The position numbers were made by a program, and so were the translations under genes. The notes beneath the pieces were generated by a model. The model did no database searches. It was not told where the DNA came from and was given only the letters and a program-made list of their open reading frames with translations. From contig NZ_JACHNC010000001.1 of NCBI RefSeq assembly GCF_014205215.1, forward strand, positions 2,547,001 through 2,611,000: DNA of 64,000 nucleotides, written 5' to 3'. Positions 54,699 to 63,097 of the stretch are shown here, piece after piece; positions within the stretch are counted from its first letter, which is position 1; every line of letters begins with the position of its first letter. Source of the stretch: Actinoplanes lobatus. GTDB lineage: Bacteria; Actinomycetota; Actinomycetes; Mycobacteriales; Micromonosporaceae.

Positions 54699-54733
54699 GC
54701 CCGCTCTGCAAGAACGTGAAATGCAGAGCGGGC
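54699..54733 (-). terminator. Hairpin after the second DUF397 gene
   Basis: A 12-bp stem (54699-54710 with 54722-54733) with an 11-base loop lies 13 bases after the stop. No T tract follows on the minus strand. Confidence 0.55.
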
Positions 54734-54745
54734 GGGCCGACGACT

Positions 54746-54943
54746 TCAGAAGCGGAACTCGCCCGCGGCCACACCCTCCACGAAGGCGTCCCACTCGCTC
54801 TGGTCGAAGCTGAGCGGGGCGGCCTCGGGGTCCTTCGAGTCGCGGATCAGGTACTGGTCGTTCACCTTCGCGACCTCGACGCACGTCGACGTGCCGCACC
54901 GGCTGCTCTTACGCCAGGCGGGCGCGTTCATCTCGTTCTGCAT
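54746..54943 (-). CDS. DUF397 domain protein (second copy)
   Basis: 65 residues: WRKSSRCGTSTCVEVAKVNDQYLIRDSKD and SEWDAFVEGVAAGEFRF match DUF397 closely and are related to the first copy 200 bases away. It follows the XRE regulator by 43 bases on the same strand, the classic regulator/DUF397 order. ATG 54943 has GAAAGG about 7 bases upstream. Confidence 0.9.
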   Translation of the reverse strand: MQNEMNAPAWRKSSRCGTSTCVEVAKVNDQYLIRDSKDPEAAPLSFDQSEWDAFVEGVAAGEFRF

Positions 54944-54986
54944 TGGGGACCTTTCAAAGGAATCATGCTCGTGGTTTCAAAATCGT

Positions 54987-55883
54987 CTACCGGGACGGCC
55001 GGTCCGTATCGGCGCGTTCCAGCTCTTTGATCCGCCGTTCGATGAATTGAATCGTGTCCGCTTCATCCGCGGCCTCCTGCCAGACCCGGTCGTATCGCGC
55101 GCGGTGTTTCGCGGCCGTCTCCTGGTCCTCGACCATTTCGTCAGTCAAGCCGGTCTCCCGGTACAGCACCTCGCCGCCACCGAGCACGAGCAGGTCGAAG
55201 CTGGCGTTGTTGGTGACCGAGGCGTCGAGCGAGAACGGCACCATCCGCACCCGGACCGAACCGTCCTCGGCATGCTGCTTCAGATCGCGCAGCTGATCCG
55301 CGAAGACGGCCGGCCCGCCGACCGCGCGGCTCAGCACGGACTCGTCGACCATCAGCAGTATCTGCACGTCCCCGGCGCGGCCGAGCAGAGTCTCACGACG
55401 TTTCGTTCGGGCCTCGACCCGCCACCGGCGCTGGTCCTCGTTCAGCTCGTCCTCGTACCGGGCCATCAGTGCGGTCGCGTAGTCGCGTGTCTGCAGAGGA
55501 CCAGGTATGTAATAGATCGAGTAGGAGCGGATCTCCGCGGCCTCATTCTCGTACTCGATCAGTTTACGCAGGTCATCGGTGAGGGTGTCGCGGAATTCCG
55601 GGGCCTGGTACCACGCTTTTCGCTGGCGTGTACGGGCGAGGCGGGCATCGGCGAGCAACTCCGTGACGATCGCCTTGTCCTTGATTCCGAGGTAGTTCAA
55701 CAGCGGTTTCAGATCGTTCGCGGAGATGCTGACATCGCCCCGCTCGATTCTGATGACCTTGCTGTGCGACCACTCCATCTCTTCGGCGACCTGATTTTGG
55801 GTGAGTCCGGCTTGCTCGCGCGCTTCGCGGAGCGCGAGACGTACGCGCCGGCGTGCGATGGTCGGCGAGTCACCCTCGGTCAT
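54987..55883 (-). CDS. XRE-family regulator with DUF5753 domain
   Basis: 298 residues. The helix-turn-helix (ALREAREQAGLTQNQVAEEMEWSHSKVIRIERGD) lies at about 15-70, and the DUF5753 domain fills about 100-285 (IYYIPGPLQTRDYATALM, VGGPAVFADQLRDL). ATG 55883 has AAGGA 5 bases upstream. The pairing with DUF397 genes identifies a WhiJ-like regulatory set; the two likely interact. The gap 55884-56073 shows only a weak 5-bp stem. Confidence 0.92.
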   Translation of the reverse strand: MTEGDSPTIARRRVRLALREAREQAGLTQNQVAEEMEWSHSKVIRIERGDVSISANDLKPLLNYLGIKDKAIVTELLADARLARTRQRKAWYQAPEFRDTLTDDLRKLIEYENEAAEIRSYSIYYIPGPLQTRDYATALMARYEDELNEDQRRWRVEARTKRRETLLGRAGDVQILLMVDESVLSRAVGGPAVFADQLRDLKQHAEDGSVRVRMVPFSLDASVTNNASFDLLVLGGGEVLYRETGLTDEMVEDQETAAKHRARYDRVWQEAADEADTIQFIERRIKELERADTDRPSR

Positions 55884-56073
55884 GAGTCCTTCATCGTCGA
55901 AGTGGAGTGACGCTGGGTAGTGGCGAAGTCTCGGCCTGCGACCTGGCTGTCTGCCACATGGCAACCAGCGAGGTCGCGGAACATCCTAGTACTGTCCTAT
56001 CAGAACGACCGCTGTCAGGGGCGGTTTTGATCAAATAGCAACATCACCCGAGAGATCCTCGCGAAGGCGCAGG

Positions 56074-56511
56074 TCAGGCGGCTGCGAGCCCGTAACCCCA
56101 GGGTGTCCGCCGGGTGTCCTCCATGGCGCGGCGCAGAGCCCGGCTCACCTGATTGAAGACTCTCGCGTCGGCGGAGGAGTAGAGCACGACGGCCGTCCCT
56201 CGGTACTGCGCGTGCAACTCCCAGCGGCCTGGCTCGCGCCAGAGCATGGCTACACCCGGTACCGCCAGTCCGAGGAAGACGAGAACGTAGATCGCCGGAT
56301 CCGGTAACAGCGTCCAACCGGCGACCGCGGCGGCGAGAGCGCCCGCGGCGAGTGCCGGAGCGTACGGGCGGATGCGTGAGGGCGCCTGCACGAGGCCGAC
56401 GTTGCGCAGATCGGAGATGGCGAAAACCTGCGGCGCGGAATGGGGGTGCCAGACGAACTGATCGTCGGACACCAGGGCGTCGGGACCGCGATAGTAGATC
56501 CGTGTGCGCAT
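56074..56511 (-). CDS. Small membrane protein, DUF6232-like
   Basis: 145 residues. An N-terminal beta domain (IYYRGPDALVSDDQFVWH and VFAISDLRNVGLVQ), two helices (about 65-85 and 88-106) and a C-terminal segment ending RRTPWGYGLAAA. ATG 56511 has GAGGAG 7 bases upstream. Layout matches a small actinobacterial family with a PH-like part; function unknown. Confidence 0.75.
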   Translation of the reverse strand: MRTRIYYRGPDALVSDDQFVWHPHSAPQVFAISDLRNVGLVQAPSRIRPYAPALAAGALAAAVAGWTLLPDPAIYVLVFLGLAVPGVAMLWREPGRWELHAQYRGTAVVLYSSADARVFNQVSRALRRAMEDTRRTPWGYGLAAA

Positions 56512-56885
56512 GGCGAACTCCTCATCGCTGTTTCTTGCGAGGAGGGAACGAGCGGAGCCACCAATGGCGCGAGACTCTTTCCCGCCTCGCTCGAGTCGCA
56601 ACGAACGAAGGCTCAGAGGCGGACAACGGCACCCGTTTGCCGCCGGGTGCCGTTGCTTGTCTCTCCCTCCAACTCCGCCCTTGCTCTTATTGCAGTGAAG
56701 CACGCCACCCGGCAGTCCGCCATCTCTCAAACTGCCATGTCGCAGATTGCGAACAAGCCGCTCAGTGCGGGTTCGTCTGCTTCCTCTTCGGGCACCGGGG
56801 CGTTTGCTCGTCGAAAACACCGGGTAGGGCAACTCCAGACGTGGAGACGAACCTGTATTTCCGCAGGTGGGAAGGCGAAGACCAG
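56512..56885. other. 374-base divergent spacer with orphan hairpin
   Basis: No convincing gene. Besides promoters for the two divergent genes it contains a 12-bp stem (56624-56635 with 56644-56655, 8-base loop) followed on the plus strand by a T-containing stretch. On the minus strand the hairpin lies 113 bases before the DUF6232-like start, so it could be an attenuator or the end of a small RNA. Confidence 0.5.
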
Positions 56886-57344
56886 ATGGAGACCCGGTTG
56901 AATGTCGCGGGCCAGGCGGTGCAGCCGATTCTGGTGATGTTCCCGCTCGGCCTGTTCGTGATGGCGGTTTTGTTCGATATCGCCGACTTGCTGGGCGGTC
57001 CTAACATCCTGGGCGCCCTGGCGTACTGGAACATCGTGGCCGGCCTGATCGGTGGCACCCTGGTGACGGTCGCCGGCGCCGTCGACGTCATGTTCGCCCG
57101 GCGCGCCCGGGACCGCCGCCTCGGTGTGCTGCGCGGCCTGCTCAACGTGGGCGTGCTGGTGGTCTTCGCGGTCATCGCGATGCTGCGGGTGCGGGAGCCG
57201 GACCGGGTGGTGAGCGGTGGGCTGTTCGCCGTCGAGTTGCTCGCCCTGGTGCTGGCCGGGTTCGGCGCGTGGTTCGCCGGTGAGGTCGCCAACGGCCGGT
57301 CGCCCGCGTTCGCCCGGGCCGCGTTCGGCAACCGGAACTCCTGA
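56886..57344 (+). CDS. DUF2231-like membrane protein
   Basis: 152 residues with four helices (about 13-35, 43-65, 78-98 and 108-128). QPILVMFPLGLFVMAVLFDIADLLGG and WNIVAGLIGGTLVTVAGAVD match the DUF2231 family, a predicted inner-membrane protein of unknown role. The true start is ATG 56886 after GGAAGGCGAAG; the longer open frame upstream is noise. Confidence 0.8.
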   Translation: METRLNVAGQAVQPILVMFPLGLFVMAVLFDIADLLGGPNILGALAYWNIVAGLIGGTLVTVAGAVDVMFARRARDRRLGVLRGLLNVGVLVVFAVIAMLRVREPDRVVSGGLFAVELLALVLAGFGAWFAGEVANGRSPAFARAAFGNRNS

Positions 57345-57591
57345 CGCCCGGCACGGGAAAGCAGCAAAGCCGATTCGGTTATTTCGGTCTGACCATTTGG
57401 CCAGCGGTTGCCCCTACCGAAGGTCAGAAGTGCGCTCCGCGTCTGGAAAGTGACGGCCGGGTGCATGGAGGATGCTCTCGCGTGACAACGAGACGGAACC
57501 GTCCGTTCGTTGGGGGAGAGGAATCCATGCGTAAGTCACTCGCCGCCGCTGCGCGGCGGCGGTTCTGACCGTTTTCACCGGGCTCACCACC

Positions 57592-58284
57592 GTGGCGCTG
57601 GCCGCCTCACCGGCGCAGGCCGCGCCCGCGCTCGCCGGCGTCACGGTGTCGACCGGCACCCTGGTGCTCGACGGGGACGCGGGCTGCGCCAACCGGGTGA
57701 AGGTGACCTTCAAGGTGTACGACCCGGTGGCCGAGGACGACTACGTCAGCGTCTCCGCGGACGTCATGGGACCGGACGGCGACGCGGTCGACTTCCTGTT
57801 TCCGAAAGAGGCCTCACGCAGCGGCGATTACGCCTACCTGACGGACTACGTCTTCATCTGCGGCGGCCTGGACGGGCCCGGCCGGTACACCATCCGGACC
57901 GAGCTGGAGTGGTTCGGTGACGACCTGGTCGATCACGTCGTGGAGCGGGTCGACACGTTCTACGTCAAGCGGCCGACCTCGCTGACCTACGACGCGACCC
58001 CGGAGCCGGTCAAGAAGAACAGCGCGCTGACCCACAAGGGCGTCCTCAAGACCGACCCGGTGGGGTACGGCGCGAAGTACGGCCTCAAGGGCGCGGTGCT
58101 GAGGTTCTACTTCAAGGCCAGCGGCGCCAAGAGCTACACGTACAAGGGGCAGACCACGACCGGCGCCGGTGGCACGTACAGCAAGAAGTTCAAGGCCACC
58201 AAGTCCGGTACGTGGATGGTCGTCTACGCCGGCAGCAGCATCCGGCAGCCGCAGACCAGGCTCGACGCGGTCAAGGTCAAGTAG
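57592..58284 (+). CDS. Secreted beta-sandwich protein, signal peptide frameshifted
   Basis: 230 residues as written from GTG 57592. The visible N-terminus LAASPAQAAPAL is the end of a signal peptide; the mature part is two beta domains (GDAGCANRVKVTFKVYDPV with Cys, and SLTYDATPEPVKKNSALTHKG). The true start appears to be ATG 57527 (MRKSLAAAA) after GGGGGAGAGGAATCC, but that frame hits TGA at 57566. The two frames join if one base is added in the GC-rich run near 57550. The gene converges on the MFS gene with one base between stops. Confidence 0.75.
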   Translation: MALAASPAQAAPALAGVTVSTGTLVLDGDAGCANRVKVTFKVYDPVAEDDYVSVSADVMGPDGDAVDFLFPKEASRSGDYAYLTDYVFICGGLDGPGRYTIRTELEWFGDDLVDHVVERVDTFYVKRPTSLTYDATPEPVKKNSALTHKGVLKTDPVGYGAKYGLKGAVLRFYFKASGAKSYTYKGQTTTGAGGTYSKKFKATKSGTWMVVYAGSSIRQPQTRLDAVKVK

Positions 58285-58285
58285 C

Positions 58286-59584
58286 TCACCGCCCGGCGCG
58301 CGTGTCGGCGGTGGCCACCCACTCCTCGTCCGCGGCCTTCTTCAGGGCCATGCCGTCCTTGCCGTTGTACTTGACGAACCTCGGCAGGGCGGCGGCCAGG
58401 GCCACGGTGCCGGCCACGCACAGGACGCCACCCATCCAGATGGAGCCGGCCACGCCCAGACCGGTACGAGCCATCGCACCGGCCCGGAGCTGACCCAGCA
58501 ACGGGCCGGTGGTGTACGACAGCATCTCGATGCCGGCCAGTCGCCCGCGCAGATGGTCCGGGATGGTCTGGTTCCAGATGATCATGCGGAACAGGCCGGA
58601 GACCATGTCCGCCGCACCCGCGAAGGCCAGGCAGAACAGGGTCAGCCAGAGGGTGCCGGAGAGGCCGACACCGATGATGCCGACACCCCAGAACGCGGCC
58701 GCGACCAGCACCATGAGGCCGTGCCGGTGCACCCGGGCGGTCCAGCCGGAGCCGAACGTGGCGATCAGCGACCCGACCGCGGGCGCCGCGTAGAGCAGGC
58801 CCAGCACCTTGGGACCGCCCAGGCTCTGGGCCAGGAACGGGTAGAGCGCGGACGGCATGCCGAAGAACATGGCGTTGATGTCGACCAGGTACGTGCCGAG
58901 CAGCTCGGGGCGGGACTTCGCGTACTTCAGGCCGGTGACCACGCTGCTCAGCGACGGGCGGTCGGCGGCCACCGGCGGCGGGACCGCCTTCACCAGGGTC
59001 AGGCAGATCAGCGAGACGGCGAAGGTCAGCAGGTCGAACGCGTACACCCAGGCCAGGTCGAAGCTGGCCAGCAGGATCCCGGCCAGTGGCATGCCGAAGA
59101 GCTGGGCGAACTGCATGCCGAGCGAGTGCAGCGACATGACGGCCGGCAGTTCCTCCGGCTTCACCAGCCGGGGGAGCATCGCGTCCAGGGCGGGACGTTG
59201 CAGGCCGGCCACCGCGGCGGTCAGGAACGCCGCCACGTAGAGCAGCCACAGGTGCGGCTCGTCGGAGAGCGCGTTGACCAGCAGGATGCCGCAGATCAGG
59301 GCGAGCGCGAACTCACTGCCGCGGACCAGCAGGCGGCGGTCGATGTAGTCGGCCAGCGCGCCGCCGACGAACGACATGATCAGCAGGGGCAGCAGCTCGC
59401 AGACGCCGATCAGGCCCACCATGAGCGGGTTCTTGGTCAGCTCCGCCACCTGGTACGGAATGGTGACGTAGCTGATGAACGATCCGAAAGCCGTCACCAC
59501 CCCGCCGGTGAAGACGAGCCGGAAGTCCCGGGACGTGCGTAACGGGGACAGATCCAGGCTCAGCCGGCGGCGCTTGGTGCTCAC
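58286..59584 (-). CDS. MFS transporter (MFS_3/enterobactin-exporter type)
   Basis: 432 residues with 12 helices. LSPLRTSRDFRLVFTGGVVTAFGSFISYVTIPYQVAEL is the N-terminal signature of the MFS_3 branch, and GGALADYIDRRLLVRGSE is the loop 2-3 motif. The C-terminus KYNGKDGMALKKAADEEWV is cytoplasmic. GTG 59584 has AGGATGG upstream. Exported compound unknown. Confidence 0.88.
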   Translation of the reverse strand: MSTKRRRLSLDLSPLRTSRDFRLVFTGGVVTAFGSFISYVTIPYQVAELTKNPLMVGLIGVCELLPLLIMSFVGGALADYIDRRLLVRGSEFALALICGILLVNALSDEPHLWLLYVAAFLTAAVAGLQRPALDAMLPRLVKPEELPAVMSLHSLGMQFAQLFGMPLAGILLASFDLAWVYAFDLLTFAVSLICLTLVKAVPPPVAADRPSLSSVVTGLKYAKSRPELLGTYLVDINAMFFGMPSALYPFLAQSLGGPKVLGLLYAAPAVGSLIATFGSGWTARVHRHGLMVLVAAAFWGVGIIGVGLSGTLWLTLFCLAFAGAADMVSGLFRMIIWNQTIPDHLRGRLAGIEMLSYTTGPLLGQLRAGAMARTGLGVAGSIWMGGVLCVAGTVALAAALPRFVKYNGKDGMALKKAADEEWVATADTRAGR

Positions 59585-59639
59585 GAAGCGCCATCCTGCC
59601 TCAAGCGGACAGGAGACCGCATCGCGATTTAGCCCACCC

Positions 59640-60128
59640 TTACTTCATCACCAGGATGCCGGTCTTCTGGAAGGTGGCGAGGTCGGCCAGCGCCTCGTCG
59701 ATCACGAACGACTTCTGCCCGGGCAGCGCGTCGAGCGGGAAGAACCCGGCGTCCACACTCTCCTCGGTCTGCCGCAGCAGCTCGCCCTCCCACGAGTGCA
59801 CCACGAAGGTCATCAGAACCTGCTGGTACGTGTGCCGGTACTCGTTGGTGTAGGTGTACGCGGTGTAGAACGCGTACGGCGTCAGGGACGTGGCCCGCAG
59901 ACCGGTCTCCTCCCACAGCTCACGGACGGCGCACTCCGCCATGCTCTCGCCGAGTTCCATGGCGCCGGCCGGAATCGCCCACCGGTGGTTGTCCGACCGC
60001 TGGATCAGCAGCAGCCGGTTCTGCTCGTCCAGCACGACCGTCCGGGCGCCGACGAAGAAGATCGTGTCGGAGTCGCCGACGCTCGCCCGCACCCGCCCCA
60101 GGTAAGACTCCGCCCACGTCAACGCCAT
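59640..60128 (-). CDS. Nudix hydrolase
   Basis: 162 residues. The full Nudix box GAMELGESMAECAVRELWEETGL (G-x5-E-x7-REUXEEXGU) is present; RWAIPAG just before it fits the family. ATG 60128 has GGGGTGG upstream; ATG 60143 is also possible. It acts on nucleoside diphosphate derivatives of unknown type. It lies 40 bases from the Ku stop on the same strand. Confidence 0.88.
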   Translation of the reverse strand: MALTWAESYLGRVRASVGDSDTIFFVGARTVVLDEQNRLLLIQRSDNHRWAIPAGAMELGESMAECAVRELWEETGLRATSLTPYAFYTAYTYTNEYRHTYQQVLMTFVVHSWEGELLRQTEESVDAGFFPLDALPGQKSFVIDEALADLATFQKTGILVMK

Positions 60129-60167
60129 CGGGCCACCCCACATACATCACCCATGGGAGGAGCCTAG

Positions 60168-61112
60168 TCATGCGGACTTCTTCGTGGCCTTCGCGGCGGA
60201 CGTGGTCTTCCTCGCGGTCGTGCTCTTGGCCGGGGCGGCCTTCTTGGCGGGAGCCGCCCTCTTCCGGGGCGCGGCCGCCTTCTTCGCGGGCGGGGACGCT
60301 TCACCCGTACCCTCGGAGGGCTTTCGATCCTCGCCACGCGCCTGGCGCGCGCGTTCGACGGAGGCCTTGAGCGCCGCCATGAGATCGATCGCCGCGGCCG
60401 GCGCCTCCTCGGCCTCCTCCGGCTGGACCACCTCGCGGCCCTCCACCTTGGCGTCGATGACCTCCTGCAACGCGGCCCGGTAGTTGTCGGTGAACTCGTC
60501 CGGCTTGAAGCTGCCGGCCATCGAGTCGATCAGCGAGCTCGCCATCGCCAGCTCGGCCGGACGGGTCTCGATGTCGTCGTCGAGGAAGCCGAACTCGGGG
60601 GTGCGCACCTCGTCCGGCCACATCATGGTGTTGAGGACCAGCACGTCGTCGCGGACCCGCAGGGTGGCGAGCTGCTCGCGCTGCCGGATTGCGATCTTGA
60701 CGATGGCCACCCGGTCGGCGTCCCGTAGGGCGTCGCGCAGCAGCACGTACGGTTTCGCGGCCTGCCCCTCCGGCTCCAGGTAGTACGCCTTGGCGAACAG
60801 GATCGGGTCGATCTGCTCGGCCGGAACGAATTCCAGGACGTCAATGGCTCGTGACGTGCTCAACGGGAGGTCGGCGAAATCCTCATCCGTCAAGATCACC
60901 ATTTCGCCGCCGCCGATGTCGTACCCCTTGGCGATGTCGTCATAGCTGACCACCTCGCCGTCCACCGAGCAGGTGCGCTGGTACTTGATCCGCCCGCCGT
61001 CGGTGCGATGCACCTGGTGGAAGCGGATGTCCTTCTCCTCGGTCGCCGAATACAGCTTGACCGAAATCGACACCAGGCCGAACGAGACAGCGCCTTTCCA
61101 GATCGCTCGCAT
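60168..61112 (-). CDS. ku: Ku DNA-end-binding protein
   Basis: 314 residues. WKGAVSFGLVSISVKLYSATEEKDIRFHQVH starts the Ku beta-barrel; GYDIGGGEMVILTDEDF follows. Residues 256-314 are a Lys/Ala/Arg tail (PAKKAAAPRKRAAP), the extended C-terminus of actinobacterial Ku that binds DNA and recruits LigD. It diverges from the LigD ligase gene, making a non-homologous end-joining island. Confidence 0.95.
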   Translation of the reverse strand: MRAIWKGAVSFGLVSISVKLYSATEEKDIRFHQVHRTDGGRIKYQRTCSVDGEVVSYDDIAKGYDIGGGEMVILTDEDFADLPLSTSRAIDVLEFVPAEQIDPILFAKAYYLEPEGQAAKPYVLLRDALRDADRVAIVKIAIRQREQLATLRVRDDVLVLNTMMWPDEVRTPEFGFLDDDIETRPAELAMASSLIDSMAGSFKPDEFTDNYRAALQEVIDAKVEGREVVQPEEAEEAPAAAIDLMAALKASVERARQARGEDRKPSEGTGEASPPAKKAAAPRKRAAPAKKAAPAKSTTARKTTSAAKATKKSA

Positions 61113-61176
61113 GTTCCTCAGAATGGCATCACTGGGACGCCTGCGTAAGGTGAACGCTTTTGCCTATGGTGATCGG

Positions 61177-62118
61177 GTGTCCGGATCACCGCTCACCCCG
61201 ATGCTCGCGACCGCGGGCCGGCTGCCGGTGGGCCCGGACTGGAGCTACGAGTTCAAGTGGGACGGCGTCCGGGTGCTGGCCCTGTTCAGCGGCGGCCCGC
61301 CGGCTCTGTACGCGCGGTCCGGAGCGCTGGTCACCGCGGCCTACCCGGAGATCGCCGACCTGAGCCTGCCGGACGGCACCCTGCTCGACGGCGAGATGGT
61401 CGTCCTCGACGCGGCCGGGCGGCCATCCTTCACGGCGCTGGCCGAGCGCATGCACGTCCGCGACCGCAACCGCGCGGCCCGGCTGGCGGCCACCCTCCCG
61501 GTCACCTACCTCATCTTCGACCTGCTGCTCCTCGACGGCATGGACTACACCGGACTGCCGTACCTGGCCCGTCGCGAACGCCTGGAGGAACTCGACCTGG
61601 CCGGCACCCGCTGGATGGTCCCGCCGTCGTTCGGCGACGGCCCGGCCACCGAGACGGCCGCCCGGGAGAACCATCTCGAAGGTGTGATGGCCAAACGCTC
61701 CGACTCCGTCTACCTGCCCGGACAGCGCTCGGCGGACTGGGTGAAGGTCAAGTTCGACCGGACCGGCGACTACGTCATCGGCGGCTGGCGGCCCGGCGTG
61801 CGCAAACTCGGCGGGCTGCTGGTCGGCGTACCCACCCCGGACGGCCTGGCATTCCGGGGCCGGGTCGGCGGCGGCATCGGCGCCGCCGCCGAGAAGGACC
61901 TCCTCTCGCGGCTGGCGCCGCTCGCCACCACGGACTCACCCTTCGCCGCCGGCGCGGTGCCGCGGGAGGATTCCAAAGGCGCGCATTGGGTACGACCGGA
62001 GCTCGTCGCCGAGATCCGCTACGGCAACCTGACCCCCGACCGTCGCCTGCGCTTCCCCCGCTTCCTGCGGCTGCGCGACGACAAGAAGCCGGGAGAGTGC
62101 GCCGACGATGCCTCGTGA
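61177..62118 (+). CDS. ligD: LigD-type ATP-dependent DNA ligase domain
   Basis: 313 residues. The nucleotidyl Lys is in EFKWDGVR near residue 25; LLDGEMVVLD and EGVMAKRSDS are motifs III/IV-V. The C-terminal OB-fold carries VRPELVAEIRYGNL. Start GTG 61177 has a TATGGT box just upstream, fitting a leaderless message; GTG 61150 is possible. It is a separate polypeptide from the polymerase, overlapping it by 11 bases. Confidence 0.9.
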   Translation: MSGSPLTPMLATAGRLPVGPDWSYEFKWDGVRVLALFSGGPPALYARSGALVTAAYPEIADLSLPDGTLLDGEMVVLDAAGRPSFTALAERMHVRDRNRAARLAATLPVTYLIFDLLLLDGMDYTGLPYLARRERLEELDLAGTRWMVPPSFGDGPATETAARENHLEGVMAKRSDSVYLPGQRSADWVKVKFDRTGDYVIGGWRPGVRKLGGLLVGVPTPDGLAFRGRVGGGIGAAAEKDLLSRLAPLATTDSPFAAGAVPREDSKGAHWVRPELVAEIRYGNLTPDRRLRFPRFLRLRDDKKPGECADDAS

Positions 62119-63016
62119 CCGGTTCCTGGTGCACATCGAGGGCCGTGACCTCGAACTCTCGAACCTGGACAAGGTCCTGTACCCGTCGGCCGGATTCACC
62201 AAGGGCGAGGTGATCGACTACTACACCCGGGTGGCCCCGGTGCTGCTGCCGCACCTGCGGGACCGGGCGGTCACCCGCATCCGCTACCCCAACGGGGTCG
62301 ACGAGGCGCACTTCTTCGAGAAGAACAAACCCGGCGGAACCCCCGACTGGGTACGCCTGGAAACACTGCCGGTACCCGGTTCCACGAGGAGCCGGGAGAC
62401 CATCGACTTCGTGGTCGTCGACGACCTGCCCACCCTCGTCTGGCTCGCCAACCTGGCCGCCATCGAACTGCACACCCCGCAGTGGCGGATCGGCGCCGAC
62501 CCGGACCTGCTGGTCGTCGACCTCGACCCGGGCGCTCCGGCCGGCCTGCGCGAGTGCTGCGCGGTGGCCATGCTGATGCGCGACCGGCTCGGCGCGGACG
62601 GCATCACCGCCTACCCCAAGACGTCCGGGAAGAAGGGCATGCAGCTGTGCTGCCCGATCTCCGGAACCCAGTCGTCCGGCGTGGTCTCCGGCTACGCGAA
62701 AACGGTCGCCGAGGAACTGGCGACGATGGTGCCCGGCTCGATCACCGCGAAGATGGCCAGGCAGCTGCGCCCCGGCAGGATCTTCATCGACTGGAGCCAG
62801 AACAACGCGTTCAAGACCACGGTCGCGCCCTACTCCCTGCGGGCCGGCGCCACACCCACCGCCTCCACCCCACTGACCTGGGACGAGGTGATGGCCATGG
62901 CCACCGGCGAGAAGCCCTCCTGGCAGTGCGGTGCCACCGAGACCCTGCAACGCGTCGAGGAACACGGCGACCTGCTCGCCGGCATGCTCGAACCCGGACC
63001 CGTGGTCCCGTCATAG
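62108..63016 (+). CDS. ligD: LigD-type polymerase/primase domain
   Basis: 302 residues. An archaeo-eukaryotic primase fold with catalytic VVDLDPG near residue 138 (DxD) and TSGKKGMQLCCPI with the active His position changed to Gln/Leu. It adds nucleotides at broken ends bound by Ku. ATG 62108 lies inside the ligase gene, giving coupled translation. The 3' phosphoesterase module of full LigD is absent here. Confidence 0.9.
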   Translation: MPRDRFLVHIEGRDLELSNLDKVLYPSAGFTKGEVIDYYTRVAPVLLPHLRDRAVTRIRYPNGVDEAHFFEKNKPGGTPDWVRLETLPVPGSTRSRETIDFVVVDDLPTLVWLANLAAIELHTPQWRIGADPDLLVVDLDPGAPAGLRECCAVAMLMRDRLGADGITAYPKTSGKKGMQLCCPISGTQSSGVVSGYAKTVAEELATMVPGSITAKMARQLRPGRIFIDWSQNNAFKTTVAPYSLRAGATPTASTPLTWDEVMAMATGEKPSWQCGATETLQRVEEHGDLLAGMLEPGPVVPS

Positions 63017-63097
63017 GTGACGGTCGAAGTCGGGACGGTACGGGACCGTCCGAACGTACGATCGACGTGATTGACCGCCCCGGATAGCCTGTCGCCC

